Assembly: GCF_025685625.1 (NCBI RefSeq)
Contig: NZ_JAGSYI010000001.1
Coordinates: 2,399,147-2,463,146 of the forward strand
Source: Acidicapsa acidisoli
GTDB taxonomy: Bacteria > Acidobacteriota > Terriglobia > Terriglobales > Acidobacteriaceae
DNA: 64,000 nucleotides
Direction of reading: 5' to 3'
Numbering within the stretch: the first letter of the stretch is position 1; every line of letters starts with the position of its first letter. This document shows positions 1-9,745 of this stretch, piece by piece. The translations under genes were made by a program, and so were the position numbers. The notes under the pieces were generated by a model. The model searched no databases and was not told the origin of the DNA. It saw only the letters and a list, made by a program, of their open reading frames with translations.

Positions 1-2
1 AT

Positions 3-83
3 AGCTGCGATCCCACGATGTGTCCAGTGCAGCAGACACTTGATCGCCTTCTTGAGCATAAAGATGAGGACGCAGGGCAATGA
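3..83 (+). CDS. C-terminal end of an unidentified protein (partial)
   Basis: An open frame enters from the left edge and ends at a TGA that overlaps the ATG of the next gene (ATGA). It encodes 26 residues ending LLEHKDEDAGQ and contains a C-x5-C pair near the start (CDPTMC). The 4-base overlap with the methyltransferase is the only evidence that it is a real gene; it suggests translational coupling in a tetrapyrrole or related operon. Too little is present to name a family. Confidence 0.45.
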   Translation, partial: SCDPTMCPVQQTLDRLLEHKDEDAGQ

Positions 84-817
84 ACGGTTTGACACGCGCG
101 GAGCAAGGCAAAGTCTATCTGGTCGGAGCTGGTCCTGGCTCGTTGGAATTGCTTACCCTGCGGGCGCACTCTCTAATTTCGTCTGCAAGCTGCTTGTTGC
201 ATGACGATTTGGTTTCAACGGAAATCTTGTCGCTCGCCTCGTCTGACGCCTTGGTGCGCAATGTTGGCAAGCGCTGTGGCGCGAAGACCATCACACAGGA
301 AGAAATCAATACCTGGATCGTCGAGTACGCCGAGGCAGGACACAGCGTTGTTCGCCTTAAAAGCGGAGATCCTTTGCTCTTTGGCCGCGCTGCTGAAGAA
401 ATCGATGCACTCCAACATGCGGCGATCCCATTTGAAGTTATCCCGGGTGTTTCTGCTGGCTTCGCGGCGGCTGCGGTCGCTGGCCTTCCACTCACGGGCC
501 GCATCACGAATTCGCGAGTCCTTTTTGCAACCAGGCACCTGGCAGCTGGCGCGACCAACGGCCTCGCAGGCATCGCGCCCAATGTCAGCCTGGTGCTTTA
601 TATGCCAGGGCGGGATTACGCTGCGATAGCCAAGGAGTTGAGCGCCAACGGTTGGCCAGCCAATACGCGCTGTCTGGTTGTATCCTCCCTTGGCACGCCA
701 TCGCAGCAATGGAAGAAATGTGACTTGAGGGACTTACCGCACTTGGCACACTTGCCTGCGCCGGTGCTCATGCTTTTTGTCCCGGCAGAAAAAGAAGCGT
801 TTGAGCAACCTGGATAA
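80..817 (+). CDS. cobA: Uroporphyrinogen-III C-methyltransferase (SUMT)
   Basis: Transfers two methyl groups from S-adenosylmethionine to uroporphyrinogen III to make precorrin-2, the branch point to siroheme and cobalamin; cytoplasmic. The 245 residues match the usual size of a stand-alone SUMT. The tetrapyrrole methylase signature VYLVGAGPG lies at residues 12-20, the GDPLLFGR motif at 96-103 and EVIPGVSAGFAAA at 119-131, all where the family has its SAM and substrate contacts. There is no fused siroheme synthase (CysG N-terminal) or HemD domain. The start overlaps the stop of the upstream frame. Within the family, closely related precorrin methylases are possible, but the N-terminal motifs favour SUMT. 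Confidence 0.93.
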   Translation: MNGLTRAEQGKVYLVGAGPGSLELLTLRAHSLISSASCLLHDDLVSTEILSLASSDALVRNVGKRCGAKTITQEEINTWIVEYAEAGHSVVRLKSGDPLLFGRAAEEIDALQHAAIPFEVIPGVSAGFAAAAVAGLPLTGRITNSRVLFATRHLAAGATNGLAGIAPNVSLVLYMPGRDYAAIAKELSANGWPANTRCLVVSSLGTPSQQWKKCDLRDLPHLAHLPAPVLMLFVPAEKEAFEQPG

Positions 818-992
818 ATGAGGCCTGTTGCAATCGCATCGTGAATCATTGCCCAGCTAAATTGGAGCAAGCGGACGATTCCTGACGGTGGGGCTTCCCA
901 TATGCAAGTCGTGCGATTTAGGCTTTAAGCTCGATTGCGCGGACTGATAGTACCGCATTCCTGCGCATTGAATCGTGGGAGGAAAGAGAACC

Positions 993-1259
993 GTGGCAAA
1001 GCCATCCTGTGGACATATCAAAGATCATGTGAAGGCGGTAAAGCCCTCCGCAAAAGGCTGTGAAGACTGCCTCAAGACCGGCGATTCCTGGGTTCATCTG
1101 CGCATGTGCCTGGAATGCGGGCATGTCGGTTGCTGTGATTCTTCAAAGAATCGTCATGCGCGGGCTCACTTCGGCGCGACGAGTCACCCCATCATTCAAT
1201 CCGCGGAGCGCGGCGAAAAATGGCGCTGGTGCTATGTGGACGAGATCTATCTGGACTAG
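993..1259 (+). CDS. UBP-type zinc finger domain protein
   Basis: An 88-residue cytoplasmic protein made almost entirely of one UBP-type zinc finger. The ligand pattern is visible: CGH near the N-terminus, CEDC, then CLECGHVGCCDSS followed by HARAHF and the SHPI motif. In eukaryotes this fold binds the free C-terminus of ubiquitin; the bacterial role is unknown. I chose the GTG at 993 because GGAGGA at 978-983 sits 9 bases upstream; an in-frame GTG at 975 would add six residues but lies upstream of that ribosome-binding site. It stands alone between the methyltransferase and a convergent membrane operon. Confidence 0.85.
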   Translation: MAKPSCGHIKDHVKAVKPSAKGCEDCLKTGDSWVHLRMCLECGHVGCCDSSKNRHARAHFGATSHPIIQSAERGEKWRWCYVDEIYLD

Positions 1260-1325
1260 CAGCTTTGCTTATTAGTCCGGGACTTCTCTAGAAGCTGTCA
1301 GGATCTGTCAGCCCCAAAATGCAGA

Positions 1326-2954
1326 TTAATTGCGGGAAGCAGCGGCACACGCGTCGAATGCAGCAGTTTCGATTGTGTTGCCATGCTTCATCTGCACAAA
1401 GATGCGGTAAGCGCCGGCAGCCGGGAATCCGTAAGGGAGGCCGACGGTATTCGGAAGTTTGGTGGGAGCGTTGCTGGCCGCCGGCATTGCCATGCCGGGC
1501 ATCGAAGCCATCTCATCGGCCTTAGATGCGCCCGTTCGATTTTGCGCCGCGGCCATCATCAGCGCGGCCATTGAGACAGTGCCCGATGGATGTACATGCG
1601 CAAAGACTGTGCCGTCATCCTTCACGAATGCGGCATGACCCAGCATGCCCATGTAGAGCGCGGTGTCCGAGGCTGGCTTGCCTTTGACATCCAGGAGCGA
1701 AAACCCGAATATCTGCGGTGTCTTCGCGGGTAAGATTCCGGGGTTGTCCCAAACCATCGTGTATCCATCCGGCAGAGGGAAGCTCGATCTGGTGATCAAA
1801 CTGGCTGGGCAGGAGTTTCCATCGACGCGCGCCGGATTCAGAGCTTGCGCCAAACCCTTCGCGTCATCTCCCGTCAAAGGCCGTCCGGCGATCACCGGCA
1901 ATGTGAGTTGAGCTACCAGCGTCTCAGGGAAGCCGGTAGCGTGCACCACATCCGCGTACAAACTATAAGTTCCCGCTGGTATAGAAGGGAGCGCAAGTTG
2001 GAACTCTCCCGGAGCAATCTGCTCTGGATGCAGATGGTAGACAACATCCATGCCTGGTTTGCGAATGAAATAAAGATGCATCAGGTGATCGTGATCCAGC
2101 ACCAAATCGTCGATCTTGCGACTCTTGAGCCAGCCTGGATCTTCAATCTTAAGTTTCAGCGATGGACCCGCATTGGGACTCTGTTCAAGCAGAGCCTGCA
2201 TTGTCAGCGGCTTGTAGACGTAGCGGGCGTAGTTGTCCGCTTCGCCCTTCCACCAGACATTCCCGAACCAGACGGCGGCAATCATGAACACCAGAGCGCC
2301 ACCCATTGCTATCCAGGCGCGTTTGGTCGCCTGCCTCGAAGCTACCGCGCCCGGGGGCAACTGAGCATCGCGCGCCGCCGCGCCGACAATACCGATTACG
2401 CCTGCGACCAGCAGCAGGCCTAGACTGCCTAGCAACACTCCTAGTCCGGTCTGCATTCCGCGCGTCGAAGATGAGGTTGCGGGGACTGGAATCGATAGCA
2501 CTCCCGCGCCCTGGCTACCCTGAACAGTGAAGCGCACCTGCCACGAGCCGCTCGCCATGATCCAAAGCGCGCCAGTGAAGAAATGTTTGTCCTGCGCGGA
2601 CTGCTTCATTGGATCTGCTACAGGAGGGTGCAGGGAAGCAGGGCCGGTCAGTGGAATCGGAGCGATCTGAATACCGGAGATCGCCGGAGCGTCTGTTCCC
2701 GTATCTTCTGCCCGAACTTCAATCTCCGCGACGCCAGGAATTACCAGCGGAGGCCGAACTGTTACGAAGAGCCGGTAGGGACCGGCTTTGCCGTCGGCGT
2801 AGATGTCGGGACTGCCCACATGCGCCCGCGCCGGAACTGCTCCGGCCAGGATCGCGATAATCGTGAACAGGAAAAGTCTCTCAGACCACTTCCCGGCGCC
2901 CGGTTTCTTCCGATGCCGTCCGAGAGAAGTCGATGTTCTAGCGCTGAATGGCAC
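1326..2954 (-). CDS. Membrane-anchored protein with FixH/YtkA-like segments, unknown function
   Basis: 542 residues. An N-terminal signal or anchor (LFLFTIIAILAGAVPARA) is followed by an extracytoplasmic beta-rich region of about 100 residues (YRLFVTVRPPLVIPGVAEIEV), two hydrophobic helices around residues 170-235, and a long C-terminal extracytoplasmic region. That region contains histidine/methionine-rich stretches (DHDHLMHLYF, GMLGHAAFVKDDGTVFAHVHP, MASMPGMAMP) and ends in a second beta segment (YRIFVQMKHG). The beta segments resemble FixH/YtkA-type domains and the His/Met patches could bind metal, probably copper; both points are inference. The start is a GTG preceded by GAAGGTGG, and it overlaps the end of the upstream membrane gene by 17 bases, so the two are probably co-translated. 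Confidence 0.75.
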   Translation of the reverse strand: MPFSARTSTSLGRHRKKPGAGKWSERLFLFTIIAILAGAVPARAHVGSPDIYADGKAGPYRLFVTVRPPLVIPGVAEIEVRAEDTGTDAPAISGIQIAPIPLTGPASLHPPVADPMKQSAQDKHFFTGALWIMASGSWQVRFTVQGSQGAGVLSIPVPATSSSTRGMQTGLGVLLGSLGLLLVAGVIGIVGAAARDAQLPPGAVASRQATKRAWIAMGGALVFMIAAVWFGNVWWKGEADNYARYVYKPLTMQALLEQSPNAGPSLKLKIEDPGWLKSRKIDDLVLDHDHLMHLYFIRKPGMDVVYHLHPEQIAPGEFQLALPSIPAGTYSLYADVVHATGFPETLVAQLTLPVIAGRPLTGDDAKGLAQALNPARVDGNSCPASLITRSSFPLPDGYTMVWDNPGILPAKTPQIFGFSLLDVKGKPASDTALYMGMLGHAAFVKDDGTVFAHVHPSGTVSMAALMMAAAQNRTGASKADEMASMPGMAMPAASNAPTKLPNTVGLPYGFPAAGAYRIFVQMKHGNTIETAAFDACAAASRN

Positions 2955-4128
2955 GCATCCACCTTCCCAGCGCGATGCCCAGCCATGTACTCAAGAAGGC
3001 GAAGAGCATGGCCAGCGCAAGCCCGTTCCATAGCGTCGCGCCATGTTGCGGGTCGACGAAACGCCGCAGGACATCGAAAGAAGTTGGAGGCTCGGGATAA
3101 CCGAAATAGGTAGTCCCGAAGAAGCGGTTGGCCGCTGCCTTGGTCATCAAGAAGTCCGCGAACGGCCACTCCACGGCGACGAGTGATAAGACGAAAACGG
3201 GTCCGCTCGCCAGCGCTGTCAGCCAGGGCTTCCAGGTGCGGGTTGAGTTCCAGAGCAGATCCATCGCAATTGCAGGCACGATCAGCAGGATCGGAAACTT
3301 GGGCGGGATAAAGTGCGTGACCTGTTGGAAGACCGGCCCTAGTTTTGGCTCTGCGGGAAAGAGAGGCAGAATCAGTACGGCGGCTTCCAGAAATACCGTA
3401 TAAATCAGCGTTGCCCATGTGCACGCCCAGCGGCTGCGCGAAGATTGCCACAGCACCGCAAAGAGCGTCGGCATGCCGATGGCTATCGCCTCGTATGCCG
3501 ACGCGCCGTGCAGGTAGACGTCCCAGGTGTACTCCATGCGGAAGAACATCTGAAAGACCACCATCAGCCCGCCAATATAAAGAAGCATCCATTGCAAATG
3601 CCGCGCCAACATAGCATTGCCTGCCTGTTCCGCGCGGTTCATTGACCCCAGCAGCATGATCAGCGTGCCAACCGAGACCGCGAAGACGCCGAGCATCAGC
3701 AATGTATGCGGCGGACTGACAATCTTCACATCGAGTCCGTAGGCGTTGTGCCACCAGTTATCGAAAGGGGCTGAGGTAAGCATCGCTATACCGCCCCAAG
3801 ACGCGATGAAGGCTCCCAACGGCGCGCGGAAGCCGAAGATCTCTACCGAAGAAGCTACCATCGACGCGGGTTTGCGAAAAGTTGTAAACAGCACCAGATA
3901 GCCGCAGGAAATGGCGGCCAGCACGCCGCAGGCATAGATCGCGATGTGTGCCGGCGTCCAGAAAGTGTCGCGCCCAATCGAGCGATGCCAGGAGACATCC
4001 CAGTGCGCCCCGATCGAGACCGATGTAACAGCCAGCACGGAGCACCAAAGATACCAGGGGATGGAATTTGCAGACTTCGATCCCGTATCGTCCGGGACAA
4101 GATTGGAAGTATTCCAGGTGGTTGCCAT
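2938..4128 (-). CDS. Polytopic membrane protein of unknown function
   Basis: 396 residues with about ten hydrophobic segments, beginning after a short polar N-terminus (WYLWCSVLAVTSVSIGAHWD). Repeated His/Trp-containing loops are visible (AHWDVSWHRSIGRDTFW, FDNWWHNAYGLDVK). I do not recognise a named transporter family. The downstream gene overlaps by 17 bases and encodes a His/Met-rich extracytoplasmic protein, so the two probably act together at the membrane, perhaps in metal handling or respiratory-complex assembly; this is inference. The start is the ATG at 4126-4128; no strong ribosome-binding site is visible. Confidence 0.75.
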   Translation of the reverse strand: MATTWNTSNLVPDDTGSKSANSIPWYLWCSVLAVTSVSIGAHWDVSWHRSIGRDTFWTPAHIAIYACGVLAAISCGYLVLFTTFRKPASMVASSVEIFGFRAPLGAFIASWGGIAMLTSAPFDNWWHNAYGLDVKIVSPPHTLLMLGVFAVSVGTLIMLLGSMNRAEQAGNAMLARHLQWMLLYIGGLMVVFQMFFRMEYTWDVYLHGASAYEAIAIGMPTLFAVLWQSSRSRWACTWATLIYTVFLEAAVLILPLFPAEPKLGPVFQQVTHFIPPKFPILLIVPAIAMDLLWNSTRTWKPWLTALASGPVFVLSLVAVEWPFADFLMTKAAANRFFGTTYFGYPEPPTSFDVLRRFVDPQHGATLWNGLALAMLFAFLSTWLGIALGRWMRAIQR

Positions 4129-4269
4129 TTCGGGAATGTCCCCTTTGCCCTCATCTTAATCCGGGAAAGCTTGGAAAGTGCTTTCATGCTGATTTAAGAT
4201 AGTGCGAATCCTCCCAGAGCACTTTTACAGCGTCCAAGAGAACTCACCCACTTAGGAAAGGTACAGCAC

Positions 4270-7200
4270 TTGAAAGGTTCATTCGCGGGGCGCATGGGCG
4301 GGTTTCCGCTCCTTGCAACAGGTGTCATTTTCGCTCTCATCTGCACAATCGATTGCGGCCAAACCTTTTCTCAGGAAGCAATACCTTCGGGCACAACAGG
4401 GACCGTGCATACCAGCACCGGAGCTGCGGTGGCCGGGGCAACGATTGAGATAAAGCTCTCGAACAACAGGCTAACAGCCGGCACGGCAACAGATGGCAGC
4501 TTCCATTTCAGTCAGATTCCACCCGGCTCTTATAGTCTCAACCTGACGTTGAACAAACGTAGATACGCCTATAGCGGAGCAATAACCTTTCCCCTTAATT
4601 CCTCCACGCTGGCGATCACACTCCCCGCGCCCAATGCGAGCTCCGCATCGCTTGCGGTTGCATTTGTTCCTTTGGAGACCGAGAAGGGCGATCAACCCGC
4701 TACCTCGGGAGGCGAAGAACTCTCCAGCCACGCTGTCAGTTCGCTGCCCCTGAACAAGCGCGACTTCAGCCAACTTCTGCTTCTCGCAGCCGGCACCATG
4801 ACCGACGCCAACGGAGCCACTAACTTCACGCAGCAGTTCGCCATCAACGGCCAGCGCGGTGTTGAAGCCGTTTTCGCGATGGATGGCTCCGATACCAGCG
4901 ACCCGGAGATGGGCGGCGCGACCTTTACCAACTTCAATGTCGACGCGGTCGAGGAGATTCAATCCAGCTCCGGCTGGATGGCCGCCGAGGTAGGCCGAGG
5001 CGCAGCCGGATTTACCAACATCATCACGCGTTCGGGCAGGAGCGGCTTCCACGGGTCAGTTTTCGAGTTCGTTCGCAACTCAGCCTTCGACGCCCGCAAC
5101 TTCTTCGACCATGCGACACCCGCTACTCCAGGGCGCATCCCACCCTTTCGCCGTAATGAATTCGGCTTCACGAACGGCGGTCCAGTTGTATTGCCCCACA
5201 TCTACAACGGAGCAGGGAAGACGTTCTATTTTGGCCAATACCAGGGCTTCCGCCAAGTGCTAGGAACTACCCAGGTCTTTCCGGTTCCGACGGCAGACCA
5301 GCGCCCGTCGGCTGCGAACAATGGCGTTGTCTCCGATCCGGTCAAGTTCCAACAGCCGGATGGCTCTTATGTCACCGACACGCTTTATGTTCCCGTCAAC
5401 AGCCTCATCAGCCCGATCCTTGCGCGTTATCCGCTGCCCAATCTGGCAACGGGGGCCTATGGCGTGAATACCTACGCGGCTTCCTCCAAGGTGGTCACGA
5501 ACGCCAACCAGTTCTCCTTTCGCATCGATCACGCCATCGCCGCGAAGGATCAGTTCTTTGCCCGCGTCAATTTCGACGATCTCACCGGACCCACCACCAA
5601 CCCTGACCAGACGGCCATCGATCCGAGCTTCGGCGTCACGTACATCGACCATCAGCGCAATGTAGTCGGCACATGGACCCATACTGCTTCGCCCCGCCTT
5701 GTTCTTGAATCGCTGATTGGCATAACGCGCAGCACGCCTGGCTTTCCGACACCCAATCTCGTCGATCCAGCGGTCAAATTCAACGACGGCACCTTTGAGG
5801 CCTTCAACTCCGCAGGCGGGTCGGTCATGCAGGCTTACGGGAATCTCTTCCACGGCCGCGAAATGGTGACATGGACCAGGAACGGCCACGTCCTGAAGGC
5901 GGGCGTCGAGGCGCGTCTCAACCGCGACACCACTTATTTCGGGATCAGTCCGAACGGGGAATACGACTTTGGCGGCGGTTCAGCATACGCAACGGAAGCC
6001 ATCCTATCCCAGAGCGGCACGCACGATGTAGCCCCAGGCGCACTCCTGCCCGATACTGTCAGCGGATTTCTCTCCGGCAGCCCGGCGGCCTACACCGTGG
6101 CGATTGCCTCGAACCAGTTTTCTGACGGCGCTCACATCGGGCCTGCGGCTATTAACCGCAATTCTTACAGCGCATTTGCGCAGGATACCTGGAAGGTCAC
6201 CAGCCGCTTCACGCTTGATTACGGACTGCGCTGGGAGATTTACACTCCGATCACCGAGCGCGCCAAGCGCACCTCGGGCTTTCTCCGCGTGGATGGAAAG
6301 CAGGAGTTTGTGGTCAATCCTCAGCCTGGTTACAAGACGGACTGGAATGGCTGGGGTCCCCGTGTCCAGGCGACGTGGCAAATATCCCGAGACTTTCAGG
6401 CGCACGCGGGCGGCGCAATCACAATCATTCCTCCGAATATCTGGCAGGATAACTTCCTCACCGGTTCCACGCCGTTTGCCGTCTATCCCCGGCTTGTCGC
6501 CGCTCAAGGCGCGCCGGTTGCGTATGGATTTCGCATCACTCCCTCGCAGTTGCCGGTCGCTGTAACGCCGGCCGGGCAGCCGATATTCGCTGCCGGCAAC
6601 TCCAAGCGCGTTCCGGCCAATACTGTCATGGATGTGGATCGATACGAAAAGGAAATCGCCAGCCTTAGCGCCAGCGGTGTGGTGAGCGATCTGAACCTGA
6701 GCGGCGTTGACCGCTCCTTTTCGAATGCGCGGCTTTATACGTGGAGCACCGGCATCGAGAAGCGTATAGGCGGGCTCACAGCCGACGCAAACTACGTCGG
6801 CACTGCGTCCAACCACCTGCCGCGCACCAGCTTTCCGAACGCGTACCCTTATGCCAGTCCTGGCTTCGCACCCGATACGACATTCAACAGCTCGGGCTCC
6901 GTCACAGGCGGGCTAGGCGTCGAAAATCTGATTACCGCGACAGCTCACTCTACTTATCACGCGCTCCAAACCTCACTCTCCGGAACGGTGCCGCATGGCG
7001 GACCCGGCATCCAGGCAAGCTATACGTGGGGCAAGTCGATTGATGATACAAGCCAGGTCATCGGCGGCACTGGTTCTACGGGCGCAGTCGCTCAGGGCTT
7101 TCCCCAGAACCCCACGGATACGCATCCGGAAAAAGGCCCATCCGCCTTTGACGTAACCCACGGCTTCGCACTCAGCCTCGCCCAGGATCTGCATGGCGAA

Positions 7201-7746
7201 GAGGTCGGGTTTCTTCAGTCCATTCCTCGCAAAGTTACAGGTGGTTGGGAGCTTCTGAGCATCTCAAGTATCGCAAGCGGTTCTCCATTTACAGTTTTCT
7301 CAGGCGAGCAGCAGACCGGCTACGGTTCCAATGGTGTCGACCGGCCGGATCAGATTGGCAAACCGAATCTTTCCACCGCGAGGCAGAATCGCGCCGATTA
7401 CTTCGGGCTTGGGCTCGATAACAGCAGCTATTTCTATATACCGACTAATATCCCTGGTGGCTCGGGCCCGAATCAAGGAAGGTTTGGAGCGCTGGGCCGC
7501 AATACTTTCCGTGGTCCGGCTTACTATGACTTCGATTTCGCGCTCATTAAGGACACAGCATTCGGCCAGCGCAAGAGCGGTATGGAACTTGTCGACCTTC
7601 AATTTCGATCGGAGTTCTTCAACCTGTTCAATATCGTGAACATGGGTCTTCCCGCCAACATCATCACAGGCTCGGGCTTCGGCGAAATCAGTAAAACCGC
7701 CGGGACATCGCGCCAGATCCAGTTCTCGCTCAAGCTGATCTACTAG
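4270..7746 (+). CDS. TonB-dependent receptor with carboxypeptidase-regulatory-like N-terminal domain
   Basis: An outer-membrane beta-barrel of 1158 residues of the Oar-like type expanded in Acidobacteria. In order: signal peptide (about residues 1-34); a carboxypeptidase-D regulatory domain (about 35-125, with GTVHTSTGAAVAGATIEI and the FHFSQIPPGSYSLNLT strand); a plug region with FAINGQRG and FTNIITRSGRSGFHGSVFEF; then a barrel ending in hydrophobic residues (QFSLKLIY). Such receptors are thought to import oligosaccharides or other large substrates powered by TonB. The TTG start at 4270 is supported by AGGAAAGG nine bases upstream. The substrate cannot be deduced, since the neighbours on both sides are unrelated. 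Confidence 0.93.
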   Translation: MKGSFAGRMGGFPLLATGVIFALICTIDCGQTFSQEAIPSGTTGTVHTSTGAAVAGATIEIKLSNNRLTAGTATDGSFHFSQIPPGSYSLNLTLNKRRYAYSGAITFPLNSSTLAITLPAPNASSASLAVAFVPLETEKGDQPATSGGEELSSHAVSSLPLNKRDFSQLLLLAAGTMTDANGATNFTQQFAINGQRGVEAVFAMDGSDTSDPEMGGATFTNFNVDAVEEIQSSSGWMAAEVGRGAAGFTNIITRSGRSGFHGSVFEFVRNSAFDARNFFDHATPATPGRIPPFRRNEFGFTNGGPVVLPHIYNGAGKTFYFGQYQGFRQVLGTTQVFPVPTADQRPSAANNGVVSDPVKFQQPDGSYVTDTLYVPVNSLISPILARYPLPNLATGAYGVNTYAASSKVVTNANQFSFRIDHAIAAKDQFFARVNFDDLTGPTTNPDQTAIDPSFGVTYIDHQRNVVGTWTHTASPRLVLESLIGITRSTPGFPTPNLVDPAVKFNDGTFEAFNSAGGSVMQAYGNLFHGREMVTWTRNGHVLKAGVEARLNRDTTYFGISPNGEYDFGGGSAYATEAILSQSGTHDVAPGALLPDTVSGFLSGSPAAYTVAIASNQFSDGAHIGPAAINRNSYSAFAQDTWKVTSRFTLDYGLRWEIYTPITERAKRTSGFLRVDGKQEFVVNPQPGYKTDWNGWGPRVQATWQISRDFQAHAGGAITIIPPNIWQDNFLTGSTPFAVYPRLVAAQGAPVAYGFRITPSQLPVAVTPAGQPIFAAGNSKRVPANTVMDVDRYEKEIASLSASGVVSDLNLSGVDRSFSNARLYTWSTGIEKRIGGLTADANYVGTASNHLPRTSFPNAYPYASPGFAPDTTFNSSGSVTGGLGVENLITATAHSTYHALQTSLSGTVPHGGPGIQASYTWGKSIDDTSQVIGGTGSTGAVAQGFPQNPTDTHPEKGPSAFDVTHGFALSLAQDLHGEEVGFLQSIPRKVTGGWELLSISSIASGSPFTVFSGEQQTGYGSNGVDRPDQIGKPNLSTARQNRADYFGLGLDNSSYFYIPTNIPGGSGPNQGRFGALGRNTFRGPAYYDFDFALIKDTAFGQRKSGMELVDLQFRSEFFNLFNIVNMGLPANIITGSGFGEISKTAGTSRQIQFSLKLIY

Positions 7747-7780
7747 CTGAACCTAATGCGACTGCGACAGCCGCTGACTT

Positions 7781-7835
7781 GCCAACTCGCTAACAAGCTA
7801 ACTCGCCAATCACAGCCTGCAAATCAGCAACTCGC
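7781..7835. repeat. Three degenerate copies of a GCYAACTCGC word
   Basis: In the convergent junction between the TonB receptor and pckG, GCCAACTCGC (7781-7790) and GCTAACTCGC (7797-7806) are spaced 16 bases apart. A shortened copy GCAACTCGC follows at 7827-7835, inside the pckG 3' end. No hairpin suitable for termination is seen here. It may be a decayed minisatellite; low confidence. Confidence 0.3.
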
Positions 7836-9645
7836 GCTCGTAAACCATCTCTGGAGGCAGGTGGTCGTGAAGCGCCAGAAACAGCTCCTCATGGCTCATC
7901 ACTTCCTGCTTCCACTGCGCGCGGTCCACGGACTGCAATTCATCGAAGGTGGTTCGGGGAAAATCCAGTCCATCCCAGTGGATATCGTCGTAGTAGGGAG
8001 TCCAGCCGATCGGCGTCTCCTTGCTCAGGGCCCGTCCGCGAACGCGATCCACAATCCACTTCAACACCCGCATATTCTGCGAGAACCCTGGCCAGAGAAA
8101 TTGCCCGTCTTTATCCTTGCGGAACCAGTTCACATGAAAGATCCGCGGCGTGGACGTCAGATTGCGCTGCATCTTGAGCCAGTGCCGGAAGTAATCACCC
8201 ATGTGGTAACCGCAGAAGGGCAGCATGGCCATCGGGTCGCGGCGAACCTTGCCCACTGCACCGGCCGCAGCGGCTGTTGTTTCGGAGCCCATCGTCGCGC
8301 CAGCATACACGCCGGAAGACCAGTTGAAAGCCTGATAGACCAGCGGCATCGTCGATGGTCTGCGCCCACCGAAGATGATGGCCGAAATCGGCACCCCCTC
8401 AGGATCTTCCCATGCCGAATCGATGCTCGGACACTGACTTGCCGGAGCCGTAAATCTCCCATTCGGGTGCGCGGCGGGTCTGCCAGTCACCTGTCCAATC
8501 AGCGGAGTCCAGCGCTCGCCGCGCCAATCCAGGCATTCGGCAGGAGGCTCGTCTGTCATACCTTCCCACCACACGCCGCCGTCAGGCGTAAGCGCGACAT
8601 TGGTGAAGATCGTGTTCCGGGCCAGAGTGGCCATCGCATTCGGATTGGTCTTTGGGCTCGTCCCAGGCGCGACGCCAAAAAAGCCCGCCTCGGGATTGAT
8701 CGCGCGCAGCTTCCCCGTAGCATCCGGCTTGATCCAGGCAATATCGTCGCCGACCGTCCAGACCTTCCATCCCTCAAAACCGTGAGGTGGAATGAGCATC
8801 GCGAAGTTGGTTTTGCCACAGGCCGAAGGGAACGCAGCCGCGACGTAAGTTTTCTCGCTCTTGCCGTGCTTGTCCGCCGGGCTTTCCACGCCCAGGATGA
8901 GCATGTGCTCAGCCATCCAGCCCTCATCGCGGGCGATGTTCGAAGCGATCCGCAGCGCAAAGCATTTTTTGCCCAGCAGCGCATTGCCGCCGTAACCGGA
9001 ACCATAGCTCCAGATCTCACGTGTCTCGGGGAAGTGCACGATGTACTTCTCGTCATTGCATGGCCAAGACACGTCCTTCTGCCCCGGAGCAAGCGGCACG
9101 CCCACCGAATGCATGCAGGGGACGACGCGTTTGGTATCTTTGTCTATCTCCGCAAAAACCGGCGTTCCGATCCGCGCCATGATCCGCATATTCACAACTG
9201 CGTATGCGGAATCCGTCAGTTGCACGCCAATCTGCGACATGGGAGAACCGATTGGACCCATCGAATACGGCAGAACATACATCGTCCGCCCGCGCATCGC
9301 CCCGCGAAAGAGCTGCTTGAGCTTGCGCCGCATTACATACGGGTCTTCCCAGTTGTTGGTCGGTCCGGCAGTGTCCTTGGAAAGGGAACAGATGAAGGTG
9401 CGGTCTTCTACGCGGGCCACGTCATTGGGAGCGGAGCGGGCCAGATAGCAGCCCGGCCACAGCTTCTCGTTCAGACGGAAAAACGTGCCCGCAGCGACCA
9501 GCTTTTTGCAAAGCATCTCGTACTCGGCTTCGCTTCCGTCGACCCAGTGAATACTGTCCGGCTGGGTCAGATCCGCCATCTTCTCGACCCAGCGGATCAG
9601 ATGCTTGTTGGTCGTCGGCGGTGAAATAATGGCGGTGCTGGACAT
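7810..9645 (-). CDS. pckG: Phosphoenolpyruvate carboxykinase (GTP)
   Basis: Interconverts oxaloacetate + GTP and phosphoenolpyruvate + CO2 + GDP, the entry step of gluconeogenesis; cytoplasmic. At 611 residues it has the normal length of the GTP-dependent family. The cysteine-containing P-loop [13 protein letters not shown], the metal and active-site region around [17 protein letters not shown], and the [14 protein letters not shown] segment are all clear, which separates it from the shorter ATP-dependent enzyme. The start is the ATG at 9643-9645; an AGGAAG lies about ten bases upstream. It is leftward like the neighbouring pyruvate:ferredoxin oxidoreductase but separated from it by a terminator, so the two central-carbon genes are probably independent transcripts. 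Confidence 0.97.
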   Translation of the reverse strand: MSSTAIISPPTTNKHLIRWVEKMADLTQPDSIHWVDGSEAEYEMLCKKLVAAGTFFRLNEKLWPGCYLARSAPNDVARVEDRTFICSLSKDTAGPTNNWEDPYVMRRKLKQLFRGAMRGRTMYVLPYSMGPIGSPMSQIGVQLTDSAYAVVNMRIMARIGTPVFAEIDKDTKRVVPCMHSVGVPLAPGQKDVSWPCNDEKYIVHFPETREIWSYGSGYGGNALLGKKCFALRIASNIARDEGWMAEHMLILGVESPADKHGKSEKTYVAAAFPSACGKTNFAMLIPPHGFEGWKVWTVGDDIAWIKPDATGKLRAINPEAGFFGVAPGTSPKTNPNAMATLARNTIFTNVALTPDGGVWWEGMTDEPPAECLDWRGERWTPLIGQVTGRPAAHPNGRFTAPASQCPSIDSAWEDPEGVPISAIIFGGRRPSTMPLVYQAFNWSSGVYAGATMGSETTAAAAGAVGKVRRDPMAMLPFCGYHMGDYFRHWLKMQRNLTSTPRIFHVNWFRKDKDGQFLWPGFSQNMRVLKWIVDRVRGRALSKETPIGWTPYYDDIHWDGLDFPRTTFDELQSVDRAQWKQEVMSHEELFLALHDHLPPEMVYERELLICRL

Positions 9646-9745
9646 AAATAAGGCTTCCTCAGCGAATACACAACCATCGCGCTACAGTGAGTAGCACGGG
9701 TGGACCGGAATACCAAGGCAAATCAGACAGAACTCCCGAAAGCGC

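Noticed and set aside
2762-3754. 330-codon minus-strand frame overlapping the membrane-protein pair
   Set aside because: It is out of frame with both; translation is Arg-rich and has no membrane segments, unlike the accepted frames.
7756-9624. 622-codon plus-strand frame inside pckG
   Set aside because: Shadow of the highly conserved GTP-PEP carboxykinase on the minus strand.
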